This document shows, piece by piece, positions 49,076 through 61,859 of a DNA stretch of 64,000 nucleotides (the first letter of the stretch is position 1; every line of letters starts with the position of its first letter). The notes beneath the pieces are model-generated. The model worked only from the letters and a program-made list of their open reading frames with translations. It was not told where the DNA came from and did not search any database. The position numbers and the translations under genes were made by a program. The stretch covers positions 31,709,501-31,773,500 of the forward strand of contig NC_079878.1 in the NCBI RefSeq assembly GCF_029227915.1, read 5' to 3'. Origin of the DNA: Hydractinia symbiolongicarpus (Eukaryota; Cnidaria; Hydrozoa; Anthoathecata; Hydractiniidae).

Positions 49076-51716
49076 TTAAATTACTTTTTCACCACTAAAA
49101 CGCATGAGACTTGTAGTTTTTAAAAATGTTTTCATTTTTGATGAGACACTGAATAAAAGAAGTTTAATCGCCGGCAAACGAAAACCTGCGATTTCCCGTA
49201 AATCCTGGACTCGGCCCGTATAGTCAAAAGTATACAAAAAAAATACCCAGGGAGTAAACTCATTTCCCAAACGATTTTTTAAATTATTATTTCACCACTA
49301 AAACGCATGAGACTTGTAGTATTCAAGAATGTTTTCATTTTTGATGAGACGCTGAATAAAAGCAATTTAATCGCCGGCAAACGAAAACCTGCGATTTCCC
49401 GTAGTAAATCCCGGACTCGGTCCGTATAGTCAAAAGTATACAAAGAAAGTACCCAGGGAGTAAACTCATTTCCCGAACGATTTTTTAAATTATTTTTCAC
49501 CACTAAAACGCATGAGACTTGTAGTTTTTAAAAATGTTTTCATTTTTGATGAGACGCTGAATAAAAGAAGTTTAATCGCCGGTAAACGAAAACCTGCGAT
49601 TTCCCGTAAATCCTGGACTCGGACCGTATAGTCAAAAGTATACAAAGAATGTACCCAGGGAGTAAACTCATTTCCCAAACGATTTTTTAAATTATTATTT
49701 CACCACTAAAGCCCATGAGACTTGTAGTTTTTAAAAATGTTTTCATTTTTGATGAGACGCTGAATAAAAGAAGGTTAATCGCCGGCAAACGAAAACCCGC
49801 GATTTCCCGTAAATTCCGGACTCGGCCGGTATAGTTAAAAGTATACAAGGAAAGTACCCAGGAAGTTAACTCATTTCCCGAACGATTTTTTAAATTTTTT
49901 TCTCACCACTAAAACGCATGAGACTTGTAGTTTTTAAAAATGTTTTCATTTTTGATGAGACGCTGAATAAAAGAAGTTTAATCGCCGGCAAACGAAAACC
50001 TGCGATTTCCCGTAAATCCCGTACTCGGCCGGTATAGTTAAAAGTATACAAGGAAAGTACCCAGGAAGTAAACTCATTTCCCGAACGATTTTTTAAATTT
50101 TTTTTTAACCACTAAAACGCATGAGACTTGTAGTTTTCAAAAATGTTTTCATTTTTGATAAGACGCTGAATAAAAGAAGGTTAATCGCCGGCAAACGAAA
50201 ACCCGCGATTTCCCGTAAATTCCGGACTCGGCCGGTATAGTTAAAAGTATACAAGGAAAGTACCCAGGAAGTAAACTCATTTCCCGAACGATTTTTTAAA
50301 TTTTTTTCTCACCACTAAAACGCATGAGACTTGTAGTTTTCAAAAATGTTTTCATTTTTGATGAGACGCTGAATAAAAGAAGTTTAATCGCCGGCAAACG
50401 AAAACCTGCGATTTCCCGTAAATCCCGTACTCGGCCGGTATAGTTAAAAGTATACAAGGAAAGTACCCAGGAAGTAAACTCATTTCCCGAACGATTTTTT
50501 AAATTTTTTTTTCACCACTAAAACGCATGAGACTTGTAGTTTTCAAAAATGTTTTCATTTTTGATGAGACGCTGAATAAAAGAAGTTTTATCGCCGGCAA
50601 ACGAAAACCTGCGATTTCCCGTAAATCCCGTACTCGTCCCGTATAGTCAAAAGTATACAAAGAAAGTAACCAGGGAGTAAACTCATTTCCCAAACGATTT
50701 TTTAAATTATTATTTCACCACTAAAGCCCATGAGACTTGTAGTTTTTAAAAATGTTTTCATTTTTGATGAGACGCTGAATAAAAGAAGTTTAATCGCCGG
50801 CAAACGAAAACCCGCAATTTCCCGTAAATCCCGGTCTCGGCCCGTATAGTTAAAAGTATACAAGGAAAGTACCCAGGAAGTAAACTCATTTCCCGAACGA
50901 TTTTTTAAATTTTTTTCTCACCACTAAAACGCATGAGACTTGTAGTTTTCAAAAATGTTTTCATTTTTGATGAGACGCTGAATAAAAGAAGTTTAATCGC
51001 CGGCAAACGAAAACCTGCGATTTCCCGTAAATCCCGTACTCGGCCGGTATAGTTAAAAGTATACAAGGAAAGTACCCAGGAAGTAAACTCATTTCCCGAA
51101 CGATTTTTTAAATTTTTTTTTCACCACTAAAACGCATGAGACTTGTAGTTTTCAAAAATGTTTTCATTTTTGATGAGACGCTGAATAAAAGAAGTTTTAT
51201 CGCCGGCAAACGAAAACCTGCGATTTCCCGTAAATCCCGTACTCGTCCCGTATAGTCAAAAGTATACAAAGAAAGTAACCAGGGAGTAAACTCATTTCCC
51301 AAACGATTTTTTAAATTATTATTTCACCACTAAAGCCCATGAGACTTGTAGTTTTTAAAAATGTTTTCATTTTTGATGAGACGCTGAATAAAAGAAGTTT
51401 AATCGCCGGCAAACGAAAACCCGCAATTTCCCGTAAATCCCGGTCTCGGCCCGTATAGTCAAAAGTATACAAGGAAAGTACCCAGTGAGTAAACTCATTT
51501 CCCTAACGAATTTTTAAATTATTTTTTCACCACTAAAACGCATGAGACTTGTAGTTTTCAAAAATGTTTTCATTTTATATGAGACGCTGAATAAAAGAAG
51601 TTTAATCGCCGGCAAACGAAAACCTGCGATTTCCCGTAAATCCCGGACTCGGCCCGTATAGTCAAAAGTATACAAAGAGAGTACCCAGGGTGTAAACTCA
51701 TTTCCCGAACGATTTT
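49076..51716 (-). repeat. 13-monomer duplication, second copy, with 3-mer expansion
   Basis: Begins with the ACAAAAAAAATACCC unit and the TCAAGAATG / 3-bp-insertion unit (about 49402). A three-monomer block at about 50285-50890 is repeated exactly 609 bp later (50894-51500), including AAGTTTTATCGCC, GTACTCGTCCCG and GAAAGTAACC. The two look identical by eye, so this is a young event. Confidence 0.8.
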
Positions 51717-52640
51717 TTAAATTATTTTTTCACCACTACAACGCATGAGACTTGTAGTTTTCAAAAATGTTTTCATTTTTGATGAGACGCTGAATAAAAG
51801 AAGTTTAATCGCCGGAAAACGAAAACCTGCGATTTCCCGTAAATCCCGGACTCGGCCCGTATAGTCAAAAGTATACAAAGAGAGTACCCAGGGTGTAAAC
51901 TCATTTCCCAAACGATTTTTTAAATTATTTTTTCACCACTAAAACGCATGAGACTTGTAGTTTTCAAAAATGTTTTCTTTTTTGATGAGACGCTTAATGA
52001 AAGAGGTTTAATCGCCGGAAAACGAAAACCCGCGATTTCCCGTAAATCCCGGGCTTGGCCCGTATAGTCGAATGTATATAAAGAAAGTACCCTGTGAGTA
52101 AACTCATTTCCAGAACGATTTTTTAAATTATTTTTTAACCACTAAAACGCATAAGACTTGTAGTTTTCAAAAATGTTTTCATTTTTGATGAGACGCTGAA
52201 TAAAAGAAGTTTAATCGCCGTCAAACGAAAACCTGCGATTTCCCGTAAATCCCGGACTCGGCCCGTATAGTCAAAAGTATACAAAGAGAGTACCCAGGGT
52301 GTAAACTCATTTCCCGAACGATTTTTTAAATTATTTTTTCACCACTAAAACGCATGAGACTTGTAGTTTTCAAAAATGTTTTCATTTTTGATGAGACGCT
52401 TAATGAAAGAGGTTTAATCGCCGGAAAACGAAAACCCGCGATTTCCCGTAAATTCCGGGTTTGGCCCGTATAGTCGAATGTATACAAAGAAAGTACCCTG
52501 TGAGTAAACTCATTTCCAGAACGATTTTTTAAATTATTTTTTAACCACTAAAACGGATAAGACTTGTAGTTTTTAAAAATGTTTTCATTTTTGATGAGAC
52601 GCTGAATAAAAGAAGTTTAATCGCCGGCAAACGAAAACCC
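51717..52640 (-). repeat. Transitional monomers of the CTTAATGAAAGAGG series
   Basis: Resembles 48240-49070 about 18 monomers upstream: TTTTCTTTTTTGATGAGACGC (51978), AGTCGAATGTATATAAAG, CGCCGTCAAACG, a second CTTAATGAAAGAGG unit (52399) with CGGGTTTGG, then ACCACTAAAACGGATAAG. A private change CACTACAACGC is at 51733. Confidence 0.7.
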
Positions 52641-55600
52641 GCGATTTCCCGTAAATCCCGGCTTGGCCCGTATAGTCAAAAGTATACAAAGAAAGTACCC
52701 AGGGATAAAAACTCATTTCCCGAACGATTTTTTAAATTATTTTTTCACCAATAAAACGCACGAGACTTGTAGTTTTCAAAAATGTTTTCATTTTTGATGA
52801 GAGGCTGAATAAAAGAAGTTTAATCGCCGGCAAACAAAAACCCGCGATTTCCCGTAAATCCCGGGCTTGGCCCGTATAGTCAAAAGTATACAAAGGAAGT
52901 ACCCAGGGAGTAAACTCATTTCCCGAACGTTTTTTTAAATTACTTTTTCACCACTAAAACGCATGAGACTTGTAGTTTTTAAAAATGTTTTCATTTTTGA
53001 TGAGACGCTGAATAAAAGAAGTTTAATCGCCGGCAAACGAAAACCTGCGATTTCCCGTAAATCCTGGACTCGGCCCGTATAGTCAAAAGTATACAAAGAA
53101 AGTACCCAGGGTGTAAACTCATTTCCCGAACGATTTTTTAAATTATTTTTTCACCACTAAAACGCATGAGACTTGTAGTTTTCAAAAATGTTTTCATTTT
53201 TGATGAGACGCTTAACGAAAGAGGTTTAATCGCCGGAAAACGAAAACCCGCGATTTCCCGTAAATCCCGGCTTGGCCCGTATAGTCAAAAGTATACAAAG
53301 AAAGTACCCAGGGAGTAAACTCATTTCCCGAACGATTTTTTAAATTATTTTTTCACCAATAAAACGCATGAGACTTGTAGTTTTCAAAAATGTTTTCATT
53401 TTTGATGAGAGGCTGAATAAAAGAAGTTTAATCGCCGGCAAACAAAAACCCGCGATTTCCCGTAAATCCCGGGCTTGGCCCGTATAGTCAAAAGTATACA
53501 AAGGAAGTACCCAGGGAGTAAACTCATTTCCCGAACGTTTTTTTAAATTACTTTTTCACCACTAAAACGCATGAGACTTGTAGTTTTTAAAAATGTTTTC
53601 ATTTTTGATGAGACGCTGAATAAAAGAAGTTTAATCGCCGGCAAACGAAAACCTGCGATTTCCCGTAAATCCTGGACTCGGCCCGTATAGTCAAAAGTAT
53701 ACAAAGAAAGTACCCAGGGAGTAAACTCATTTCCCAAACGATTTTTTAAATTATTATTTCACAACATAAACGCATGAGACTTGTAGTTTTTAAAAATGTT
53801 TTCATATTTGATGAGACGCTGAATAAAAGAAGGTTAATCGCCGGCAAACGAAAACCCGCGATTTCCCGTAAATCCCGGACTCGGCCCGTATAGTTAAAAG
53901 TATACAAGGAAAGTACCCAGTGAGTAAACTCATTTCCCGAACGAATTTTTAAATTATTTTTTCCCCACTAAAACGTATGAGACTTGTAGTTTTTAAAAAT
54001 GTTTTCATTTTTGATGAGACGCTGAATAAAAGAAGTTTAATCGCCGGCAAACAAAAACCTGCGATTTCCCGTAAATCCCGGACTCGGCCCGTATAGTAAA
54101 TAGTATACAAAGAAAGTACCCAGGGTGTAAACTCATTTCTCGAACGATTTTTTAAATTATTTTTTCACCACTAAAACGCATGAGACTTGTAGTTTTCAAA
54201 AATGTTTTCATTTTTGATGAGACGCTGAATAAAAGAAGTTTAATCGCCGGCAAACGTAAACCTGCGATTTCCCGTAAATCCCGTACTCGGCCCGTATAGT
54301 CAAAAGTATACAAAAAAGTACCCAGGGAGTAAACTCATTTCCCAAACGATTTTTTAAATTATTATTTCACCACTAAAGCCCATGAGACTTGTAGTTTTTA
54401 AAAATGTTTTCATTTTTGATGAGACGCTGAATAAAAGAAGTTTAATGGCCGGCAAACGAAAACCCGCAATTTCCCGTAAATCCCGGGCTTGGCCCGTATA
54501 GTCAAAAGTATACAAAGGAAGTACCCAGGGAGTAAACTCATTTCCCGAACGTTTTTTTAAATTACTTTTTCACCACTAAAACGCATGAGACTTGTAATTT
54601 TTAAAAATGTTTTCATTTTTGATGAGACGCTGAATAAAAGAAGTTTAATCGCCGGCAAACGAAAACCTGCGATTTCCCGTAAATCCTGGACTCGGCCCGT
54701 ATAGTCAAAAGTATACAAAGAAAGTACCCAGGGAGTAAACTCATTTCCCAAACGATTTTTTAAATTATTATTTCACAACATAAACGCATGAGACTTGTAG
54801 TTTTTAAAAATGTTTTCATATTTGATGAGACGCTGAATAAAAGAAGGTTAATCGCCGGCAAACGAAAACCCGCGATTTCCCGTAAATCCCGGACTCGGCC
54901 CGTATAGTTAAAAGTATACAAGGAAAGTACCCAGTGAGTAAACTCATTTCCCGAACGAATTTTTAAATTATTTTTTCCCCACTAAAACGTATGAGACTTG
55001 TAGTTTTTAAAAATGTTTTCATTTTTGATGAGACGCTGAATAAAAGAAGTTTAATCGCCGGCAAACAAAAACCTGCGATTTCCCGTAAATCCCGGACTCG
55101 GCCCGTATAGTAAATAGTATACAAAGAAAGTACCCAGGGTGTAAACTCATTTCTCGAACGATTTTTTAAATTATTTTTTCACCACTAAAACGCATGAGAC
55201 TTGTAGTTTTCAAAAATGTTTTCATTTTTGATGAGACGCTGAATAAAAGAAGTTTAATCGCCGGCAAACGTAAACCTGCGATTTCCCGTAAATCCCGTAC
55301 TCGGCCCGTATAGTCAAAAGTATACAAAAAAGTACCCAGGGAGTAAACTCATTTCCCAAACGATTTTTTAAATTATTATTTCACCACTAAAGCCCATGAG
55401 ACTTGTAGTTTTTAAAAATGTTTTCATTTTTGATGAGACACTGAATAAAAGAAGTTTAATCGCCGGCAAACGAAAACCCGCAATTTCCCGTAAATCCCGG
55501 TCTCGGCCCGTATAGTCAAAAGTATACAAGGAAAGTACCCAGTGAGTAAACTCATTTCCCTAACGAATTTTTGAATTATTTTTTCACCACTAAAACGCAT

Positions 55601-56381
55601 GAGACTTGTAGTTTTCAAAAATGTTTTCATTTTTGATGAGACGCTGAATAAAAGAAGTTTAATCACCGGCAAACGAAAACCTGCGATTTCCCGTAAATCC
55701 CGGACTCGGCCCGTATAGTTAAAAGTATACAAGGAAAGTACCCAGTGAGTAAACTCATTTCCCGAACGAATTTTTAAATTATTTTTTCCCCACTAAAACG
55801 TATGAGACTTGTAGTTTTTAAAAATGTTTTCATTTTTGATGAGACGCTGAATAAAAGAAGTTTAATCGCCGGCAAACAAAAACCTGCGATTTCCCGTAAA
55901 TCCCGGACTCGGCCCGTATAGTAAATAGTATACAAAGAAAGTACCCAGGGTGTAAACTCATTTCTCGAACGATTTTTTAAATTATTTTTTCACCACTAAA
56001 ACGCATGAGACTTGTAGTTTTCAAAAATGTTTTCATTTTTGATGAGACGCTGAATAAAAGAAGTTTAATCGCCGGCAAACGTAAACCTGCGATTTCCCGT
56101 AAATCCCGTACTCGGCCCGTATAGTCAAAAGTATACAAAAAAGTACCCAGGGAGTAAACTCATTTCCCAAACGATTTTTTAAATTATTATTTCACCACTA
56201 AAGCCCATGAGACTTGTAGTTTTTAAAAATGTTTTCATTTTTGATGAGACGCTGAATAAAAGAAGTTTAATGGCCGGCAAACGAAAACCCGCAATTTCCC
56301 GTAAATCCCGGTCTCGGCCCGTATAGTCAAAAGTATACAAGGAAAGTACCCAGTGAGTAAACTCATTTACCTAACGAATTT
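52641..56381 (-). repeat. Zone of 5-mer and 4-mer duplications (1014 and 811 bp)
   Basis: The private variant TTTTTTCCCCACTAAAACG occurs near 53960, 54974 and 55786, spaced 1014 and 811 bp. The linked variants GTAAATAGTATAC, CAAACGTAAACC and ACAAAAAAGTACCC move with it. The unit at 53543 is repeated at 54557. Variants ACAACATAAACG and CATATTTGATG at 53761-53815 recur at 54774-54830. These are partial, expanded versions of the 11-monomer series. Confidence 0.8.
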
Positions 56382-59300
56382 TTAAATTATTTTTTCACCA
56401 CTAAAACGCATGAGACTTGTAGTTTTCAAAAATGTTTTCATTTTTGATGAGACGCTGAATAAAAGTAGTTTAATCGCCGGCAAATGAAAACCTGCGATTT
56501 CCCGTAAATCCCGGACTCGGCCCGTATAGTCAAAAGTACACAAAGAAAGTACCCAGGGAGTAAACTCATTTCCCAAACGATTTTTTAAATTATTATTTCA
56601 CCACTAAAGCCCATGAGACTTGTAGTTTTTAAAAATGTTTTCATTTTTGATAAGACGCTGAATAAAAGAAGTTTAATCGCCGGCAAACGAAAACCTGCGA
56701 TTTCCCGTAAATCCCGGACTCGGCCCGTATAGTCAAAAGTATACAAGGAAAGTACCCAGTGAGTAAACTCATTTTCCGAACGAATTTTTAAATTATTTTT
56801 TCACCACTAGAACGCATGAGACTTGTAGATTTCAGAAATGTTTTCATTTTTGATGAGACCCTTAATGAAAGTGGTTTAATCGCCGGCAAACGAAAACCCG
56901 CGATTTCCCGTAAATCCCGGGCTTGGCCCGTATAGTCAAATGTATACAAAGAAAGTACCCTTTGAGAAAACTCATTTCCAAAACGATTTTTTCAATTAAC
57001 TTTTCACCACTAAAACGCTTGAGACTTGTAGTTTTCAAAAATGTTTTCATTTTTGATGAGACGCGAAATAAAAGAAGTTTAATCGCCGGCAAACAAAAAC
57101 CCGCGACTTCCCGTAAATCCCGGACTCGGCCCGTATAGTCAAAAGTATACAAAGAAAGTACCCAGGGAGTAAACTCATTTCCCGAACGATTTTTTAAATT
57201 ATTTTTTCACCACTAAAACGCATGAGACTTGTAGTTTTCAAAAATGTTTTCATTTTTGATGAGACGCGGAATAAAAGAAGTTTAATCGCCGGAAAACGAA
57301 AACCTGCGATTTCCCGTAAATCCCGGACTCGGCCCGTATAGTCAAAAGTATACAAAGAGAGTACCCTGTGAGTAAACTCATTTCCAGAACGATTTTTTAA
57401 ATTATTTTTTAACCACTTAAACGCATAAGACTTGTAGTTTTGAAAAATGTTTTCATTTTTGATGAGACGCTGAATAAAAGAAGTTTAATCGCCGGCAAAC
57501 AAAAACCCGCGATTTCCCGTAAATCCCGGGCTTGGCCCGTATAGTCAAAAGTATACAAAGGAAGTACCCAGGGAGTAAACTCATTTCCCGAACGTTTTTT
57601 CAAATTACTTTTTCACCACTAAAACGCATGAGACTTGTAGTTTTTAAAAATGTTTTCATTTTTGATGAGACGCTGAATAAAAGAAGTTTAATCGCCCGCA
57701 AACGAAAACCTGCGATTTCCCGTAAATCCTGGACTCGGCCCGTATAGTCAAAAGTATACAAAGAAAGTACCCAGGGAGTAAACTCATTTCCCAAACGATT
57801 TTTTAAATTATTATTTCACAACATAAACGCATGAGACTTGTAGTTTTTAAAAATGTTTTCATATTTGATGAGACGCTGAATAAAAGAAGGTTAATCGCCG
57901 GCAAACGAAAACCCGCGATTTCCCGTAAATCCCGGACTCGGCCCGTATAGTTAAAAGTATACAAGGAAAGTACCCAGTGAGTAAACTCATTTCCCGAACG
58001 AATTTTTAAATTATTTTTTCACCACTAAAACGTATGAGACTTGTAGTTTTTAAAAATGTTTTCATTTTTGATGAGACGCTGAATAAAAGAAGTTTAATCG
58101 CCGGCAAACAAAAACCTGCGATTTCCCGTAAATCCCGGACTCGGCCCGTATAGTAAATAGTATACAAAGAAAGTACCCAGGGTGTAAACTCATTTCTCGA
58201 ACGATTTTTTAAATTATTTTTTCACCACTAAAACGCATGAGACTTGTAGTTTTCAAAAATGTTTTCATTTTTGATGAGACGCTGAATAAAAGAAGTTTAA
58301 TCGCCGGCAAACGAAAACCTGCGATTTCCCCTAAATCCCGTACTCGGCCCGTATAGTCAAAAGTATACAAAAAAGTACCCAGGGAGTAAACTCATTTCCC
58401 AAACGATTTTTTAAATTATTTTTTCACCACTAAAACGCATGAGACTTGTAGTTTTCAAAAATGTTTTCATTTTTGATGAGACGCGGAATAAAAGAAGTTT
58501 AATCGCCGGAAAACGAAAACCTGCGATTTCCCGTAAATCCCGGACTCGGCCCGTATAGTCAAAAGTATACAAAGAGAGTACCCTGTGAGTAAACTCATTT
58601 CCAGAACGATTTTTTAAATTATTTTTTAACCACTTAAACGCATAAGACTTGTAGTTTTGAAAAATGTTTTCATTTTTGATGAGACGCTGAATAAAAGAAG
58701 TTTAATCGCCGGCAAACAAAAACCCGCGATTTCCCGTAAATCCCGGGCTTGGCCCGTATAGTCAAAAGTATACAAAGGAAGTACCCAGGGAGTAAACTCA
58801 TTTCCCGAACGTTTTTTCAAATTACTTTTTCACCACTAAAACGCATGAGACTTGTAGTTTTTAAAAATGTTTTCATTTTTGATGAGACGCTGAATAAAAG
58901 AAGTTTAATCGCCGGCAAACGAAAACCTGCGATTTCCCGTAAATCCTGGACTCGGCCCGTATAGTCAAAAGTATACAAAGAAAGTACCCAGGGAGTAAAC
59001 TCATTTCCCAAACGATTTTTTAAATTATTATTTCACAACATAAACGCATGAGACTTGTAGTTTTTAAAAATGTTTTCATATTTGATGAGACGCTGAATAA
59101 AAGAAGGTTAATCGCCGGCAAACGAAAACCCGCGATTTCCCGTAAATCCCGGACTCGGCCCGTATAGTTAAAAGTATACAAGGAAAGTACACAGTGAGTA
59201 AACTCATTTCCCGAACGAATTTTTAAATTATTTTTTCACCACTAAAACGTATGAGACTTGTAGTTTTTAAAAATGTTTTCATTTTTGATGAGACGCTGAA

Positions 59301-59830
59301 TAAAAGAAGTTTAATCGCCGGCAAACAAAAACCTGCGATTTCCCGTAAATCCCGGACTCGGCCCGTATAGTAAATAGTATACAAAGAAAGTACCCAGGGT
59401 GTAAACTCATTTCTCGAACGATTTTTTAAATTATTTTTTCACCACTAAAACGCATGAGACTTGTAGTTTTCAAAAATGTTTTCATTTTTGATGAGACGCT
59501 GAATAAAAGAAGTTTAATCGCCGGCAAACGAAAACCTGCGATTTCCCCTAAATCCCGTACTCGGCCCGTATAGTCAAAAGTATACAAAAAAGTACCCAGG
59601 GAGTAAACTCATTTCCCAAACGATTTTTTAAATTATTATTTCACCACTAAAGCCCATGAGACTTGTAGTTTTTAAAAATGTTTTCATTTTTGATGAGACG
59701 CTGAATAAAAGAAGTTTAATGGCCGGCAAACGAAAACCCGCAATTTCCCGTAAATCCCGGTCTCGGCCCGTATAGTCAAAAGTATACAAGGAAAGTACCC
59801 AGTGAGTAAACTCATTTCCCTAACGAATTT
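56382..59830 (-). repeat. ~11-monomer series, copy with 6-mer insertion (3449 bp)
   Basis: Runs from the GTAGTTTAATCG/AAAAGTACACAAAG unit (56382) to the next such unit at 59831, 17 monomers. It contains a six-monomer tandem duplication at offset 1217: ACCACTTAAACGCATAAG units at about 57412 and 58629, TCCTGGACTCGG units at 57600 and 58817, ACAACATAAACG at 57817 and 59034. A private CGCCCGCAAACG is at about 57694. Confidence 0.85.
56923..57125 (-). repeat. Diverged marker monomer (56.9 kb)
   Basis: Marker set present with GACGCGAAAT instead of GACGCTAAAT, a variant shared with the copies at 60372 and 62401 but not with those left of 41 kb. More than 16 kb separates it from the previous marker. 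Confidence 0.85.
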
Positions 59831-61859
59831 TTAAATTATTTTTTCACCACTAAAACGCATGAGACTTGTAGTTTTCAAAAATGTTTTCATTTTTGATGAG
59901 ACGCTGAATAAAAGTAGTTTAATCGCCGGCAAATGAAAACCTGCGATTTCCCGTAAATCCCGGACTCGGCCCGTATAGTCAAAAGTACACAAAGAAAGTA
60001 CCCAGGGAGTAAACTCATTTCCCAAACGATTTTTTAAATTATTATTTCACCACTAAAGCCCATGAGACTTGTAGTTTTTAAAAATGTTTTCATTTTTGAT
60101 AAGACGCTGAATAAAAGAAGTTTAATCGCCGGCAAACGAAAACCCGCGATTTCCCGTAAATCCCGGACTCGGCCCGTATAGTCAAAAGTATACAAGGAAA
60201 GTACCCAGTGAGTAAACTCATTTCCCGAACGAATTTTTAAATTATTTTTTCACCACTAAAACGCATGAGACTTGTAGTTTTCAAAAATGTTTTCATTTTT
60301 GATGAGACCCTTAATGAAAGTGGTTTAATCGCCGGCAAACGAAAACCCGCGATTTCCCGTAAATCCCGGGCTTGTCCCGTATAGTCAAATGTATACAAAG
60401 AAAGTACCCTTTGAGAAAACTCATTTCCAAAACGATTTTTTCAATTAACTTTTCACCACTAAAACGCTTGAGACTTGTAGTTTTCAAAAATGTTTTCATT
60501 TTTGATGAGACGCGAAATAAAAGAAGTTTAATCGCCGGCAAACAAAAACCCGCGACTTCCCGTAAATCCCGGACTCGGCCCGTATAGTCAAAAGTATACA
60601 AAGAAAGTACCCAGGGAGTAAACTCATTTCCCGAACGATTTTTTAAATTATTTTTTCACCACTAAAACGCATGAGACTTGTAGTTTTCAAAAATGTTTTC
60701 ATTTTTGATGAGACGCGGAATAAAAGAAGTTTAATCGCCGGAAAACGAAAACCTGCGATTTCCCGTAAATCCCGGACTCGGCCCGTATAGTCAAAAGTAT
60801 ACAAAGAGAGTACCCTGTGAGTAAACTCATTTCCAGAACGATTTTTTAAATTATTTTTTAACCACTTAAACGCATAAGACTTGTAGTTTTGAAAAATGTT
60901 TTCATTTTTGATGAGACGCTGAATAAAAGAAGTTTAATCGCCGGCAAACAAAAACCCGCGATTTCCCGTAAATCCCGGGCTTGGCCCGTATAGTCAAAAG
61001 TATACAAAGGAAGTACCCAGGGAGTAAACTCATTTCCCGAACGTTTTTTTAAATTACTTTTTCACCACTAAAACGCATGAGACTTGTAGTTTTTAAAAAT
61101 GTTTTCATATTTGATGAGACGCTGAATAAAAGAAGGTTAATCGCCGGCAAACGAAAACCCGCGATTTCCCGTAAATCCCGGACTCGGCCCGTATAGTTAA
61201 AAGTATACAAGGAAAGTACCCAGTGAGTAAACTCATTTCCCGAACGAATTTTTAAATTATTTTTTCACCACTAAAACGTATGAGACTTGTAGTTTTTAAA
61301 AATGTTTTCATTTTTGATGAGACGCTGAATAAAAGAAGTTTAATCGCCGGCAAACAAAAACCTGCGATTTCCCGTAAATCCCGGACTCGGCCCGTATAGT
61401 AAATAGTATACAAAGAAAGTACCCAGGGTGTAAACTCATTTCTCGAACGATTTTTTAAATTATTTTTTCACCACTAAAACGCATGAGACTTGTAGTTTTC
61501 AAAAATGTTTTCATTTTTGATGAGACGCTGAATAAAAGAAGTTTAATCGCCGGCAAACGAAAACCTGCGATTTCCCCTAAATCCCGTACTCGGCCCGTAT
61601 AGTCAAAAGTATACAAAAAAGTACCCAGGGAGTAAACTCATTTCCCAAACGATTTTTTAAATTATTATTTCACCACTAAAGCCCATGAGACTTGTAGTTT
61701 TTAAAAATGTTTTCATTTTTGATGAGACGCTGAATAAAAGAAGTTTAATGGCCGGCAAACGAAAACCCGCAATTTCCCGTAAATCCCGGTCTCGGCCCGT
61801 ATAGTCAAAAGTATACAAGGAAAGTACCCAGTGAGTAAACTCATTTCCCTAACGAATTT
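59831..61859 (-). repeat. ~11-monomer series, copy lacking one monomer (2029 bp)
   Basis: Runs from the AAAAGTACACAAAG unit at 59831 to that at 61860, 10 monomers. At about 61030-61150 a TTAAATTACTTTTTCACC unit continues directly into CATATTTGATG and GAAGGTTAATCG. In other copies these belong to the next unit (the ACAACATAAACG one), so one 203-bp unit was removed by an in-register crossover. Confidence 0.85.
60372..60574 (-). repeat. Diverged marker monomer (60.4 kb)
   Basis: As at 56923, with a private GGCTTGTCCCG. The preceding unit has TTTTCAAAAATG where the copies at 56.8 and 62.3 kb have GATTTCAGAAATG. Confidence 0.85.

Noticed and set aside
57532-57747. Basic protein-like translation on the + strand, as at 57532 and 58749, suggesting a small nucleic-acid-binding protein
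   Set aside because: Its sequence is the complement of the standard monomer, spans two units, and exists only where local indels leave the frame open.
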